DNA of 64,000 nucleotides, from the NCBI GenBank assembly GCA_050331395.1, contig JBHJGX010000037.1, positions 81,688 to 145,687 of the forward strand, given 5' to 3'. This DNA is from Thermohalobaculum sp050331395 (GTDB lineage Bacteria; Pseudomonadota; Alphaproteobacteria; Rhodobacterales; Rhodobacteraceae). A program made the translations under genes and the position numbers. Shown in pieces: positions 16,083 through 24,708 of this stretch (positions within the stretch are counted from its first letter, which is position 1; each line of letters begins with the position of its first letter). The notes under the pieces are model-generated. The model did no database searches and was not told where the DNA came from. It worked only from the letters and a program-made list of their open reading frames with translations.

Positions 16083-16529
16083 ATGGAAAACATTCTCCTC
16101 CTCATCCACCTGATCATCGCCGTCTGCCTGATCGCCGTCGTGCTCATGCAACGCTCCGAAGGGGGCGCGCTCGGCATCGGCGGAGGCGGTGGCGGGCTCG
16201 CCTCGGCGCGGTCGAGCGGCAATCCGCTCTCGAAGCTCACCTGGTATCTGGCGACGGCATTCTTGGCGACCTCGATCACGCTGGCGATCCTGGCCGGCGG
16301 CAATCCGGCCGGACGCTCGGTGATCGACGGGGTCGGCGCCGAGAGTGCGCCGCTTCCGGGCGGGCTCGTGCTGCCGGATCTCCCCGACGAAGGCGGCGGC
16401 GTCGTGGTGCCGCCTTCGGCCGACGACGGTCCCGCCCTCACCCTGCCGCCCTCGGAGGGGGCCGCTGGTGGGGCGCCATCCGAGCCGGCTGGAACGCCCG
16501 TCCCCGTCGCGCCGCCGAGCGCGGACTAA
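16083..16529 (+). CDS. secG: Preprotein translocase subunit SecG
   Basis: A 148-residue inner-membrane component of the SecYEG channel that assists SecA-driven export. Two helices (residues 3-22 and 53-72) flank the conserved cytoplasmic loop LMQRSEGGALGIGGGGGG, diagnostic for SecG. The C-terminus is a long Pro/Gly/Ser-rich periplasmic extension (residues 75-148) that E. coli SecG lacks but alphaproteobacterial forms often have. The glycosyltransferase gene starts about 20 bases after the stop. Confidence 0.95.
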   Translation: MENILLLIHLIIAVCLIAVVLMQRSEGGALGIGGGGGGLASARSSGNPLSKLTWYLATAFLATSITLAILAGGNPAGRSVIDGVGAESAPLPGGLVLPDLPDEGGGVVVPPSADDGPALTLPPSEGAAGGAPSEPAGTPVPVAPPSAD

Positions 16530-16551
16530 CGGCGGCGGCGCGCGCGCCCCG

Positions 16552-18291
16552 GTGCCCACCTCCCCGCCTCAAGCGGCCCCGCGACGGGGCCGGGGCGCCC
16601 GGATCCTCGATGCGCTCGAGGCGGGTCTCCGCGCGCTGATCGAGGCCGCCTCCCGCGGGTCGATTGCGCGGACGCTTATCGTCGGGCTCGTCGCGCTTGC
16701 GGTCGTCCTGCCGGGGCTCGCCGCGCTGCCGGTCACCGACCGGGACGAAGCGCGGTTTGCCCAGGCGACGAAGCAGATGCTGGAGACCGGCGATCTGGTC
16801 GATATCCGCTTTCAGGACGACCCGCGCTGGAAGAAACCGGTCGGGATCTATTGGCTGCAAGCGGCCGTCGCCTCGGCCGCCGGCGGCAAAGACGCCCCCA
16901 TCTGGGCCTACCGCCTGCCCTCGGCCATCGGCATCGTGCTTGCGGCAATCGGACTTGCCTGGGCCGCTCGCCCGCTCGTCGGCCCGCGCGGCGCCGCCCT
17001 CGCAGGGCTGATGCTGCCCGCCACGGTGTTGGCCGCTGCGGAGGCGAACATCGCCAAGACCGACGCCATGTTGCTCGCGACCGCGGTCGCGGCCTTGGCC
17101 GGGCTCGCCCGCCTGATCGGGCCCGAGCGCCCGGCGCTCGCGGTTGCCGCGCTTTTCTGGACCGCGCTCGCCGCGGCCGTGCTCCTCAAGGGCCCGATCG
17201 TGCCGCTCATCGCGGTCCTCGCGCTCGCTGCGCTTTGGGGGCTTACCCGTCGGCTCCCGGAGATCCGTCGGCTGCGCCCGATGCCCGGCCTCGTCTGGAC
17301 GGCGCTCCTCTGCCTGCCTTGGTTCGTTGCGATCTGGACGGTCTCCGAAGGGCGCTTCTTCGCCGAGAGCGTGGGGCGGGACCTCCTCGGCAAGGTCGCC
17401 GAGGGACAGGAGAAACACTGGGGCCCGCCGGGGCTTTATCTGGTCCTCATCTGGGGGACGTTCTGGCCCTGGGCGGCCTTTCTGCCGGTCGCCGCGTCTT
17501 GGCTGTGGGCACGCCGGCGCGAGCCGTGGCTTTTGCTCCTCGCCGCCTGGGTCGTGCCCTTTTGGGTGATCCTCGAAGCCGTGCCGACCAAGCTGCCGCA
17601 TTACGTCCTGCCCCTCTATCCCGCGCTCGCGGTCGCCCTCGCCGCTTGGCTCCTGGCCGACGATGCGGGACCGCCCTCGCGGCGGATCCGCCTGGCGAGC
17701 GCGCTTCTGGTCGCCATCCCCGGGGTCGGGCTGGCGCTTGCGCTTCTCGTGTTGCCGGTCGCGCTCGAGGGCAGCCTGCCGCCGCTTGCCGTCCCCCTCG
17801 CGCTCGGCGGCGGGGCGGCCGCTCTCTTGGCGGCCCTGGCCGCGCTTCGGGGCCGACGCCTCGCCCAGGCGGGCGCAGGCCTCGTGGCGCTCGTCCTCGT
17901 TGCGGGCGGGATCCTGCAAGTGGGCCTGCCGTCGCTTGCGACCGTTTTCCCCTCGCCCCGGATCGCCGCGCTCGCCGAGCCCTGGCGTGCCTGCGGCGAC
18001 GGCCCGCTCGTCACCGCCGGCTACCGCGAACCCTCCATGGTGTTCCACGCGGGCACCGAGACCCGCCTGGCGACGCCGCCCGAAGCCGCCCGCATCCTCG
18101 CCCGCGAACCGGGCGCGCTCGTCCTTCTCGAGCGGCGCTGGTTGGTGCTGATGGACCCTTACTGGCCCGACGGCCGCCCCGAACTCGTCACCCGCGCGAC
18201 ACTTCGCTATTTCAACTATAACCGTGGCGATTTCGAGATCGCCGATCTGGTCACCCGGCCCGATCCCCGCTGGGAGCTCTGCGCCGGCTGA
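16552..18291 (+). CDS. Family 39 glycosyltransferase (ArnT/PMT-like)
   Basis: A 579-residue integral membrane glycosyltransferase using polyprenyl-phosphate-linked sugars. The diagnostic first periplasmic loop reads PVTDRDEARFAQATKQML, with the Asp/Glu pair that is catalytic in this fold, then RFQDDPRWKKPVGIYWLQ. About 11-12 helices follow and the C-terminal 100 residues form a soluble periplasmic domain. Relatives include ArnT, which adds aminoarabinose to lipid A. There is no in-frame ATG near the domain start, so I chose the GTG at 16552; the frame continues upstream inside secG. The following GT2 and LAB_N genes suggest a lipid-linked sugar pathway, possibly modifying lipid A. Confidence 0.87.
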   Translation: MPTSPPQAAPRRGRGARILDALEAGLRALIEAASRGSIARTLIVGLVALAVVLPGLAALPVTDRDEARFAQATKQMLETGDLVDIRFQDDPRWKKPVGIYWLQAAVASAAGGKDAPIWAYRLPSAIGIVLAAIGLAWAARPLVGPRGAALAGLMLPATVLAAAEANIAKTDAMLLATAVAALAGLARLIGPERPALAVAALFWTALAAAVLLKGPIVPLIAVLALAALWGLTRRLPEIRRLRPMPGLVWTALLCLPWFVAIWTVSEGRFFAESVGRDLLGKVAEGQEKHWGPPGLYLVLIWGTFWPWAAFLPVAASWLWARRREPWLLLLAAWVVPFWVILEAVPTKLPHYVLPLYPALAVALAAWLLADDAGPPSRRIRLASALLVAIPGVGLALALLVLPVALEGSLPPLAVPLALGGGAAALLAALAALRGRRLAQAGAGLVALVLVAGGILQVGLPSLATVFPSPRIAALAEPWRACGDGPLVTAGYREPSMVFHAGTETRLATPPEAARILAREPGALVLLERRWLVLMDPYWPDGRPELVTRATLRYFNYNRGDFEIADLVTRPDPRWELCAG

Positions 18292-18351
18292 CGGCGGCCC
18301 CTTCCCCTCGGACGCCCGAGCGCCTACACCTCTCCCGCCCGAGAGGACCCG

Positions 18352-19116
18352 ATGACCGAGCCAGACCCCGCCCGAGAGCGAGAGAGCCACCCGGCCCCGC
18401 GCTTTGCCGTCGTCGCGCCGATGCTGAACGAGGCCGGCGCCGTCGAGCCGCTCGCCCGCGAGATCGCCGCCGCTTGCGCGCCGATCGGCCCCTTCGAGGC
18501 GATCTTCGTCAACGACGGCTCCACCGACGCCACCGCCGCCGAGATCGCCCGGCTCGGCGCGGAGTTCCCCTGGCTCCGCGAGGTCCGCCATGCGCGCCCC
18601 TGCGGCCAGTCCGCCGCCGTCCGCTCGGGCGTGCTCGCCGCCCGCGCGCCCATCGTCTGCACGATCGACGGCGACAACCAGAACCCGCCCGCCGAAATCC
18701 CCAAGCTCGTCGCCCCGCTCCTCGACGGCCGCCCGCGCCTCGGCCTCGTCGCCGGCCAACGCGTCGGGCGGCAAGACACGTTCTCCAAACGGACCGCCTC
18801 GCGGCTCGCCAACGCACTCCGCGCCCGGCTCTTGCGCGACGGCACCCGCGACACGGGCTGCGGCCTCAAAGCCTTCCCGCGGGAGGTCTTCCTCGCGCTT
18901 CCGTTCTTCGATCACGTGCACCGCTACCTCCCCGCCCTCGTGAAACGCGAAGGCTGGGACATTCTGCATGTGGACGTGAGACACCGGGCCCGCGAGGCGG
19001 GCCGCTCGAAATACACCAATCTCGGCCGCGCCATCGTCGGGCTCACGGACCTGCTCGGCGTCTGGTGGCTGATCCGTCGCCGCCGCCTGCCCGAGATCGT
19101 ACGGGACGATCGCTGA
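18352..19116 (+). CDS. Family 2 glycosyltransferase (polyprenyl-phosphate sugar synthase type)
   Basis: A 254-residue GT-A fold enzyme of the dolichyl-phosphate mannosyltransferase/ArnC kind. Visible are the nucleotide-sugar start FAVVAPMLNEAGAVEPL, the FVNDGSTD segment, the metal-binding IDGDNQNPP and the CGLKAFPREVFLALPFF region. There are no long C-terminal membrane helices, only a short hydrophobic stretch (LTDLLGVWWLI), so it is probably peripheral. It likely makes undecaprenyl-phosphate sugar from a nucleotide sugar, the donor for the GT39 enzyme encoded 60 bases upstream. Its stop overlaps the start of the next gene (TGATG). Confidence 0.88.
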   Translation: MTEPDPARERESHPAPRFAVVAPMLNEAGAVEPLAREIAAACAPIGPFEAIFVNDGSTDATAAEIARLGAEFPWLREVRHARPCGQSAAVRSGVLAARAPIVCTIDGDNQNPPAEIPKLVAPLLDGRPRLGLVAGQRVGRQDTFSKRTASRLANALRARLLRDGTRDTGCGLKAFPREVFLALPFFDHVHRYLPALVKREGWDILHVDVRHRAREAGRSKYTNLGRAIVGLTDLLGVWWLIRRRRLPEIVRDDR

Positions 19117-19445
19117 TGGCAAGCTGGGGCGAATGGCTGATGCGCCTCCTCCTCGTGGACAGCTGGTGGGGCGTGGGCGTGGCGCTTTTCGGGCTCACCG
19201 CTCAGGCGGTCTTCATGGCGCGCATGCTGGTCCAATGGATCGCCTCCGAGCGCGCCCGCGCCTCCGTCGTGCCGGTCGCCTTCTGGTGGCTCTCGCTCGC
19301 CGGCGCGCTCATGCTCTTCGTCTACGGCATCCTCCGCCAGGACATCGTCATTATCCTCGCGCAAAGCTTCGGCTTCATCGTCTATGCCCGCAATCTATGG
19401 CTGATCCGCGCAGCACGCGGCCAAGCGCCCGATCCGGCCCCCTGA
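19116..19445 (+). CDS. Lipid-A-disaccharide synthase N-terminal-domain (LAB_N) protein
   Basis: A 109-residue membrane protein with three helices (about residues 19-38, 52-71, 76-95). The segment FMARMLVQWIASERARASVVPVAFWWLSLAGAL is the LAB_N signature, a domain found fused to LpxB in some bacteria but here free-standing. Such small proteins accompany lipid A sugar-modification genes and may be flippase-like; this is inferred from gene context. It starts within the stop of the GT2 gene (TGATG), so GT39, GT2 and LAB_N are co-expressed. Confidence 0.85.
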   Translation: MASWGEWLMRLLLVDSWWGVGVALFGLTAQAVFMARMLVQWIASERARASVVPVAFWWLSLAGALMLFVYGILRQDIVIILAQSFGFIVYARNLWLIRAARGQAPDPAP

Positions 19446-19548
19446 AGGCGCGCTAAGGGTTTTGCGCAGCGCAGCTTTGGACGCTAGGCTCGCGCCACAG
19501 CATCGCGGGGCCGGCGTCCGCCGGCATCCGCCAACAGGGAGACAACAA

Positions 19549-21147
19549 ATGCTTACCCTCGAAGGCCTCAAGGCCGCACTTCGCGCCGGCCGGATCAGCC
19601 GCCGCCAATTCATGGAAGGCGCTCTCCTTACCGGAGCGGGCGTCGCCGCCGCCGAAATGATGGCATCCCAGGCGCTCGCCCAACCCTCGCGCGGCGGCAC
19701 CTATATCCAGGCGCTCACCGGCGGGGCGAGCTCGGACGTGCTCGACCCGGCGAAGATCCTCGACAGCTACATGATCAATGTGAGCTCGCAGCTCCGCAAC
19801 AACCTGACCGAGATCGGCCCCGACAACGAGTTGCGCGCCGAGCTCGCCGAGAGCTGGGAGGCCTCTTCGGACGCCTCCACCTGGACCTTCCGCCTCCGCC
19901 AGGGCGTCGAATTCCACAACGGCAAGACGCTGAGCTCCGAGGACGTGGTCGCGAGCTTCCTCCACCACATGGGCGAGGGCACGGAATCCGCCGCCAAAGG
20001 CCTGGTCGAGCAGGTGGTCGAGGTCAAAGCCGACGGCCCCGAAATCGTCGTCTTCACGCTCTCGGGCGGCAATGCCGACTGGCCGTTCCTCGTCTCGGAC
20101 TATCACTTGCCGATCTGCCCCGCGAATGCCGACGGCACCATCGACTGGCAATCGGGCACCGGCACGGGCGGCTATAAGCTCGTCAGCTTCGAGCCCGGCG
20201 TGAACACGGTCGTCGAACGCTTCCCGAACTACTGGAAGGAAAACGCGGCCTTCTTCGACTCGATCGAGAACCTCTTCATCGCCGACTCGACCGCCCGGAC
20301 CTCCGCCCTGATCGCCGGCCGCATCCAATCGGTCTCGAACCTCGACCTCAAGACCATCGACCTCCTCGAGCGGAGCCCGAACCTCTCGGTCGTGCCGACC
20401 TACGGCAACAAGCACTGCACCTTCCCGATGCATTGCGACACCGACCCGTTCACCGACGTGAACGTGCGCCTCGCGCTCAAATTCGGCGTCGACCGGGCCC
20501 AGCTTTTGAAAACGATCCTGCGAGGCTACGGCGAAGTGGGCAACGACCACCCGGTCGGCCCCGCCAATGTCTACCGCGCGGGCCCCGACGAACTCGAACA
20601 ACGCAGCTACGACGCCGACAAGGCCCGCTTCCATCTCAAGGAAGCCGGCATGGACGAGCTCACCGTCACGCTGCACGTGGCGAACTCGGCCTTCGAAGGC
20701 GCCGTTGAGGCAGCCGCGCTCATGCAAGAAAGCATGCGCAGAGCCGGCATCACACTCGATATCGTCCGCGCGCCCGAGGATGGCTACTGGTCGAACATCT
20801 GGTTGGTTCAGCCCTTCACCGCGTCCTATTGGGGCGGCCGGCCGACCGAGGACTGGGTGTTCAGCCAGATCTACGCAACCGGTGTCGACTGGAACGAAGC
20901 GCGTTGGTCGAACGAGCGCTTCGACCAATTGCTGTTTGAGGCCCGCGCCGAACTCGATCCGACAAAGCGCCGGGAGCTTTACGTAGAGATGCAGCAGATC
21001 TGCAACATGGACGGCGGGTCGATTATTCCGCTTTTCCTCGCTTACACCCACGCGATCTCGAACGATATCGCCCTGCCCGAGCAGGTCGCGTCGAACTGGG
21101 AACTCGACGGCCACAAGAACGGCGAGCGCTGGTCCTTCAAGGCCTGA
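19549..21147 (+). CDS. Tat-exported oligopeptide/nickel-type ABC substrate-binding protein
   Basis: A 532-residue periplasmic protein of the SBP_bac_5 family. The twin-arginine signal ISRRQFMEG precedes a hydrophobic stretch ending ASQALA-QPS (about residue 44), so it is exported folded through Tat. Family segments include NLTEIGPDNELRAELAESWE and FRLRQGVEFHNGKTLSSEDV. GGGAG upstream fixes the ATG at 19549; a longer frame starts at 19462 but encodes no signal. No permease or ATPase gene is adjacent: a hairpin terminator follows immediately, so the importer partner must be elsewhere. A paralogue lies at 43063. Confidence 0.9.
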   Translation: MLTLEGLKAALRAGRISRRQFMEGALLTGAGVAAAEMMASQALAQPSRGGTYIQALTGGASSDVLDPAKILDSYMINVSSQLRNNLTEIGPDNELRAELAESWEASSDASTWTFRLRQGVEFHNGKTLSSEDVVASFLHHMGEGTESAAKGLVEQVVEVKADGPEIVVFTLSGGNADWPFLVSDYHLPICPANADGTIDWQSGTGTGGYKLVSFEPGVNTVVERFPNYWKENAAFFDSIENLFIADSTARTSALIAGRIQSVSNLDLKTIDLLERSPNLSVVPTYGNKHCTFPMHCDTDPFTDVNVRLALKFGVDRAQLLKTILRGYGEVGNDHPVGPANVYRAGPDELEQRSYDADKARFHLKEAGMDELTVTLHVANSAFEGAVEAAALMQESMRRAGITLDIVRAPEDGYWSNIWLVQPFTASYWGGRPTEDWVFSQIYATGVDWNEARWSNERFDQLLFEARAELDPTKRRELYVEMQQICNMDGGSIIPLFLAYTHAISNDIALPEQVASNWELDGHKNGERWSFKA

Positions 21148-21168
21148 ACTCGACCGAGCAACCCCTCG

Positions 21169-21192
21169 AAGGGTCCCGTCCGCGGGGCCCTT
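21169..21192 (+). terminator. Rho-independent-like terminator
   Basis: AAGGGTCCCG (21169-21178), loop TCCG, CGGGGCCCTT (21183-21192): a 10-bp stem with one G-T pair, followed by TCTGTTC. It ends the peptide-binding-protein transcript 21 bases after the stop codon. Confidence 0.75.
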
Positions 21193-21309
21193 TCTGTTCA
21201 CGGGCGACGTCCTCCAAAGGACATGCGGGCCTGCGAGGCCGGGCGGTCCCGCTCGGGGCACGAGAACGGGTGCGGGCGAGCGTACCGGGCGTGCGACGGC
21301 CTTTTCGAC

Positions 21310-21336
21310 TTGAATTTTTCAGCGAAATTTTATCTT
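21310..21336 (+). promoter_or_regulatory. Possible promoter of the VPLPA-CTERM gene at 21377
   Basis: TTGAAT (21310-21315) and TATCTT (21331-21336) lie 15 bases apart in a markedly A+T-rich stretch upstream of the gene. The spacing is short for sigma70, so this is only suggestive. Confidence 0.3.
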
Positions 21337-21376
21337 ATGTTGCGCAAGGCTACTGCATTTTGGGGGGACCACACTT

Positions 21377-21892
21377 ATGCGCATCGTTGCGACCGCCGCC
21401 CTCGTCGCGGCCATCACGACCGGTTCGGCTTCGGCCACCACCTTCACGTTCGACATCGACTTCGACTCGGGTCCGCTGACCGGAACATCAGTCGAGGGCA
21501 GCTTCACGCTCGCAACCCACCCTGTCGGCAGTGGCACCGTGTCGTTCGCAGCGTCGAACGGGGACTTTACCGATTTCGGCATCTCCATCGACGGGGCCCT
21601 TTTCTCCCTGTCTGGCGCGTTTACCGGTCCCGATGCGGAATTCGTCGATGGCGTGCTGAACGAGTTCCTCTATTTTGGTAGCGTCGATGATTTCTCCGCG
21701 ACGCTCAACATCGCACAATTGTCCGGAATCCCCGCGACGGCCGATTTTTCCCCCGTGGGAGGCACCCCAAGCTCGGGCGGCTTCTCGGTGCAGCTCGAAG
21801 ATGAACGGGTGATCCCACTGCCCGCCCCGGTTTTCCTGCTGCTTGGCGGCCTCGGGCTTCTCGCCCTGCCCCGCGCGCTCGCCCGCGCCTGA
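21377..21892 (+). CDS. Secreted protein with VPLPA-type CTERM sorting signal
   Basis: A 171-residue protein. Signal peptide at residues 1-18 (ending GSASA), body of about 125 residues rich in Ser, Phe and Asp with no cysteines, then the tail VIPLPAPVFLLLGGLGLL followed by a short basic end (PRALARA). The tail fits exosortase sorting signals of the VPLPA class. GGGGGA precedes the ATG. It is a single-gene unit between terminators; its specific role is unknown. Body segments such as FSWDATVPG in the 1545 protein and FTLATHPVG here occupy equivalent positions after the first strands, so distant relationship of the bodies is possible. Confidence 0.78.
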   Translation: MRIVATAALVAAITTGSASATTFTFDIDFDSGPLTGTSVEGSFTLATHPVGSGTVSFAASNGDFTDFGISIDGALFSLSGAFTGPDAEFVDGVLNEFLYFGSVDDFSATLNIAQLSGIPATADFSPVGGTPSSGGFSVQLEDERVIPLPAPVFLLLGGLGLLALPRALARA

Positions 21893-22117
21893 CGGCGAAC
21901 GTCGCCTGGAACCGGCGGACACTTCGACGCCGACCCGACAATGGCCGGGCGACACCGCCCGCCTGGCCAAGGCCAATCGCCTTCGTGACCCCCCGCGGGC
22001 CAGCGTATGTCATAAAATCTGCACCTCAGCGTTGCAGAGCGGTCACCAGCCCTCTCCATTCTGCGCGGCCGAGCCCGGAGATCCATTCGGGCCCGTCCCA
22101 CCCAGAGGAGAGAGCCC

Positions 22118-23428
22118 ATGAAGACCGTTTCCGTTCTCGCGCTCGCCGCCGCCATCTCGGGCAGCGCCGCCGCAGCCGCGACCGAGGTCCAATTCTGGCA
22201 CGCCATGGGCGGCCAGCTCGGCGAAATCACCGACAAGTTCGCCGCCGATTTCTCCGCCGCGTCCGAGGCCTGCACAGTAACCTCGACCTATAAAGGCAAT
22301 TACACCGAGACGATGACCCAGGCGATCGCCGCCTTCCGCGCCGGTGAACAGCCCCATATCGTCCAAGTCTTCGAAGTGGGCACTGCAACGATGATGGCTG
22401 CCGAGGGCGCCATTTATCCGGTCGAAGATCTGATGACCGACACCGGCAAGCCCTTCGACCGCGACGCCTATCTGCCCGCGGTGATCTCGTACTACACGAC
22501 GCCCGAAGGCAAGCTGCTCTCGCTGCCCTTCAACTCGTCTACGCCGGTGCTTTGGTACAACAAGACCAAGCTCGACGAGCTCGGCCTCGCGGTGCCGACC
22601 ACCTGGGACGACGTCGTGACCGTCGCCGCAGCAGCGAAAGAGGCCGGCGTCGCGGCGCCCTTCTCGTTCGGCTGGCAGTCCTGGACGCAGATCGAGAACT
22701 ATTCGGCCTGGCACAACCTGCCGACCGGCACGCTCGAAAACGGTTTCGCCGGCCTCGGCACCGAGTTCACCTTTAACAATGAACACGTGGTCAACCACAT
22801 CGACCGTATCCAGAAAATGGGCGAGCGCGGCGAGTTCGAATACGGCGGCCGTCGCGGCGACAGCCGGGCGCAATTTGTGAATGGCGACACGATCCTGTGG
22901 ATCAACTCCTCGGCCTATTACGGTGGCTTCAAGTCGGACATCCAGGACTTTGAGTTCGGCCAGGCGATGTTGCCTCTCGATACCGCGGTCGCCGATGCGC
23001 CGCAGAACTCGATCATCGGTGGCGCGACCCTCTGGGTGCTGCGCGGCCATGAGAACGAGGCGGAATATGCGTGCGTCGCCGATTTCCTCGCCTTCCTGTC
23101 GACCGCCGAGAACCAGGCGTTCTGGCACCAGGAGACGGGCTATGTTCCGATCACCACGGCGGCCTACGAGCTGAGCCAGCAGCAGGGCTTCTACGAGACC
23201 GATCCGGGCACTGACACCGCGATCAAGCAGCTCTCGCTGAACCCGCCGACCGAGAACTCGAAGGGTCTGCGCTACGGCAGCTTCGTCCAAGTCCGCGACA
23301 TCATCAACGAAGAGCTCGAGGCCGCGTGGGCGGGTGACAAGACTGCGCAAGAAGCCCTCGACACCGCCGTCGAGCGCGGCAACGAGCTGCTTCGCCGCTT
23401 TGAGACCGCGAACACTGCCGGGAACTGA
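22118..23428 (+). CDS. ugpB: sn-Glycerol-3-phosphate ABC transporter, substrate-binding protein
   Basis: A 436-residue periplasmic binding protein with a Sec signal peptide ending SAAAAA-TEV (about residue 21). The start EVQFWHAMGGQLGEITDKF and the segments SAFNSST-like LSLPFNSSTPVLWYNK and APFSFGWQSWTQIENYSAWHN match UgpB, which binds glycerol-3-phosphate and glycerophosphodiesters. GAGGAGAG lies upstream of the ATG. It is the first gene of a ugpB-A-x-E-C operon; a strong hairpin right after the stop probably reduces read-through so that the binding protein is made in excess. Confidence 0.93.
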   Translation: MKTVSVLALAAAISGSAAAAATEVQFWHAMGGQLGEITDKFAADFSAASEACTVTSTYKGNYTETMTQAIAAFRAGEQPHIVQVFEVGTATMMAAEGAIYPVEDLMTDTGKPFDRDAYLPAVISYYTTPEGKLLSLPFNSSTPVLWYNKTKLDELGLAVPTTWDDVVTVAAAAKEAGVAAPFSFGWQSWTQIENYSAWHNLPTGTLENGFAGLGTEFTFNNEHVVNHIDRIQKMGERGEFEYGGRRGDSRAQFVNGDTILWINSSAYYGGFKSDIQDFEFGQAMLPLDTAVADAPQNSIIGGATLWVLRGHENEAEYACVADFLAFLSTAENQAFWHQETGYVPITTAAYELSQQQGFYETDPGTDTAIKQLSLNPPTENSKGLRYGSFVQVRDIINEELEAAWAGDKTAQEALDTAVERGNELLRRFETANTAGN

Positions 23429-23439
23429 TCCGGGCCGCG

Positions 23440-23463
23440 GGCGGAGGGGTCGCCCCCTCCGCC
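23440..23463 (+). terminator. Attenuator-like hairpin between ugpB and ugpA
   Basis: GGCGGAGGGG (23440-23449), loop TCGC, CCCCTCCGCC (23454-23463): a perfect 10-bp stem followed by TTCTGCGTT. It sits inside the operon, consistent with partial termination or 3'-end protection of ugpB mRNA. Confidence 0.65.
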
Positions 23464-23527
23464 TTCTGCGTTGCAGAGCCGAACCGGCCGGGCTAGGGTC
23501 CGCCGGACCGCTGGCGAGGAGACGCCC

Positions 23528-24412
23528 ATGGCCACGCGCCGCACGCTCTTCCGGGGGACGCTGTTTCCCCTCCTCCTCGTTGCGCCGCAACTTGCAATCA
23601 CGGCAATATTTTTCCTCTGGCCTGCCTATCAGGCGATGGAGCAAAGCTTTTTCATCGAGGATGCATTCGGCTTCTCGCGCCAGTTCGTTGCCTTTGAGAA
23701 CTATGTCACCCTTTGGAACGACCCGCGCTATTTGCGCAGCTTCTGGTCCACGCTCGTCTTCTCGGCCTGCGTGACCGGGCTCGCGATGACGATCGCGCTC
23801 TTGCTGGCGCTCGCGGCGAACCGGGTGATCCAAGGGGCGCTCGCCTACCGATCCTTCCTCATCTGGCCCTATGCGGTCGCGCCAGCGCTGGCGGGCGTGA
23901 TCTGGTACTTCCTACTCAACCCGTCGGTCGGGATCTACGCGGCCTGGCTCGAGACCGCAGGGGTCGACTGGAACCATTATGTGAACGGGCAGCAAGCCCT
24001 CATCCTCGTCATCGCCGCCAGTGTTTGGAAACAGATCAGCTATAATTTCCTGTTCTTTCTGGCCGGGCTACAGTCGATCCCCCGCAGTCTGATCGAAGCG
24101 GCGGCGATCGACCGGGCCGGGCCCGTGCGACGTCTTTTCACGATTACCCTGCCTCTTCTGTCGCCGACGACGTTCTTTCTGCTGGTGGTGAACCTCGTCT
24201 ATGCGTTCTTCGACACCTTCGCGACGATCCACGCGACGACGAGCGGCGGGCCGGCGGATGCGACGTCGATCCTCGTCTACCGCGTCTATGCGACCGGCTT
24301 CATCGGCCAGGACTACGGCTCTTCGGCCGCGCAGTCGGTGATCCTAATGGCGCTCGTGATCCTCCTGACCATGGCGCAATTCAAATATGTCGAGCGGAGG
24401 GTCGTCTATTGA
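23528..24412 (+). CDS. ugpA: sn-Glycerol-3-phosphate ABC transporter permease
   Basis: A 294-residue inner-membrane permease with six helices. The N-terminus LFPLLLVAPQLAITAIFFLWPAYQAMEQSFF is typical of UgpA, and the cytoplasmic EAA loop reads EAAAIDRAGPVRRLFTITLPLL, the contact site for the ATPase. AGGAGA precedes the ATG at 23528; an in-frame ATG at 23471 would add a non-hydrophobic extension. The TGA overlaps a TTG start of a small extra gene not normally found in ugp operons. Confidence 0.93.
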   Translation: MATRRTLFRGTLFPLLLVAPQLAITAIFFLWPAYQAMEQSFFIEDAFGFSRQFVAFENYVTLWNDPRYLRSFWSTLVFSACVTGLAMTIALLLALAANRVIQGALAYRSFLIWPYAVAPALAGVIWYFLLNPSVGIYAAWLETAGVDWNHYVNGQQALILVIAASVWKQISYNFLFFLAGLQSIPRSLIEAAAIDRAGPVRRLFTITLPLLSPTTFFLLVVNLVYAFFDTFATIHATTSGGPADATSILVYRVYATGFIGQDYGSSAAQSVILMALVILLTMAQFKYVERRVVY

Positions 24413-24708
24413 CACGGATCGCCGAGATCGCCGCCCTGCCCGACAACCAGCTGACCATGCTGTGCCGGCACGTGTTTCTGGGCGAACGGGCCGTGCGCTA
24501 TGTCGAGCCGACCGAAGAGGGCATTCTCGCCGTCTCCTGCGGCGAGGACGACCATGGCGACGGGTCCGATGACTGGCTGACCGCAGGTTTCGGCACACTG
24601 GCCGCGCGGGACCCGTCCTTGCGCGCCTGCCCGCCAATCCCGCTCGGCCAGGCGGCCGAACGCGAGGCCGCCGACGCCCCCTGGAGCCTGACCGAGGTGG
24701 CGGAATGA
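24409..24708 (+). CDS. Unknown 99-residue protein encoded between ugpA and ugpE
   Basis: A small acidic soluble protein that I do not recognise from ugp operons. It starts with TTG overlapping the ugpA stop (TTGA), with GGAGG 9 bases upstream, and its TGA overlaps the ugpE start (ATGA), so it is coupled at both ends and must be translated for normal ugpE expression. It has no signal peptide or membrane helix. The second half, with EDDHGDGSDDW, then AARDPSL, P-x-P-L-G-Q-A-A-ER and APW, recalls the spacing of DUF2185/Imm33-like domains (GW...G.ED...DPS...P.GS..ER), but this is a by-eye resemblance. It might tune the transporter as a cytoplasmic regulator; that is speculation. Confidence 0.72.
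   Translation: MTRIAEIAALPDNQLTMLCRHVFLGERAVRYVEPTEEGILAVSCGEDDHGDGSDDWLTAGFGTLAARDPSLRACPPIPLGQAAEREAADAPWSLTEVAE

Noticed and set aside
16438..19122. Open frame of 894 codons on the minus strand
   Set aside because: Antisense shadow of secG, GT39 and GT2, all of which are well supported.
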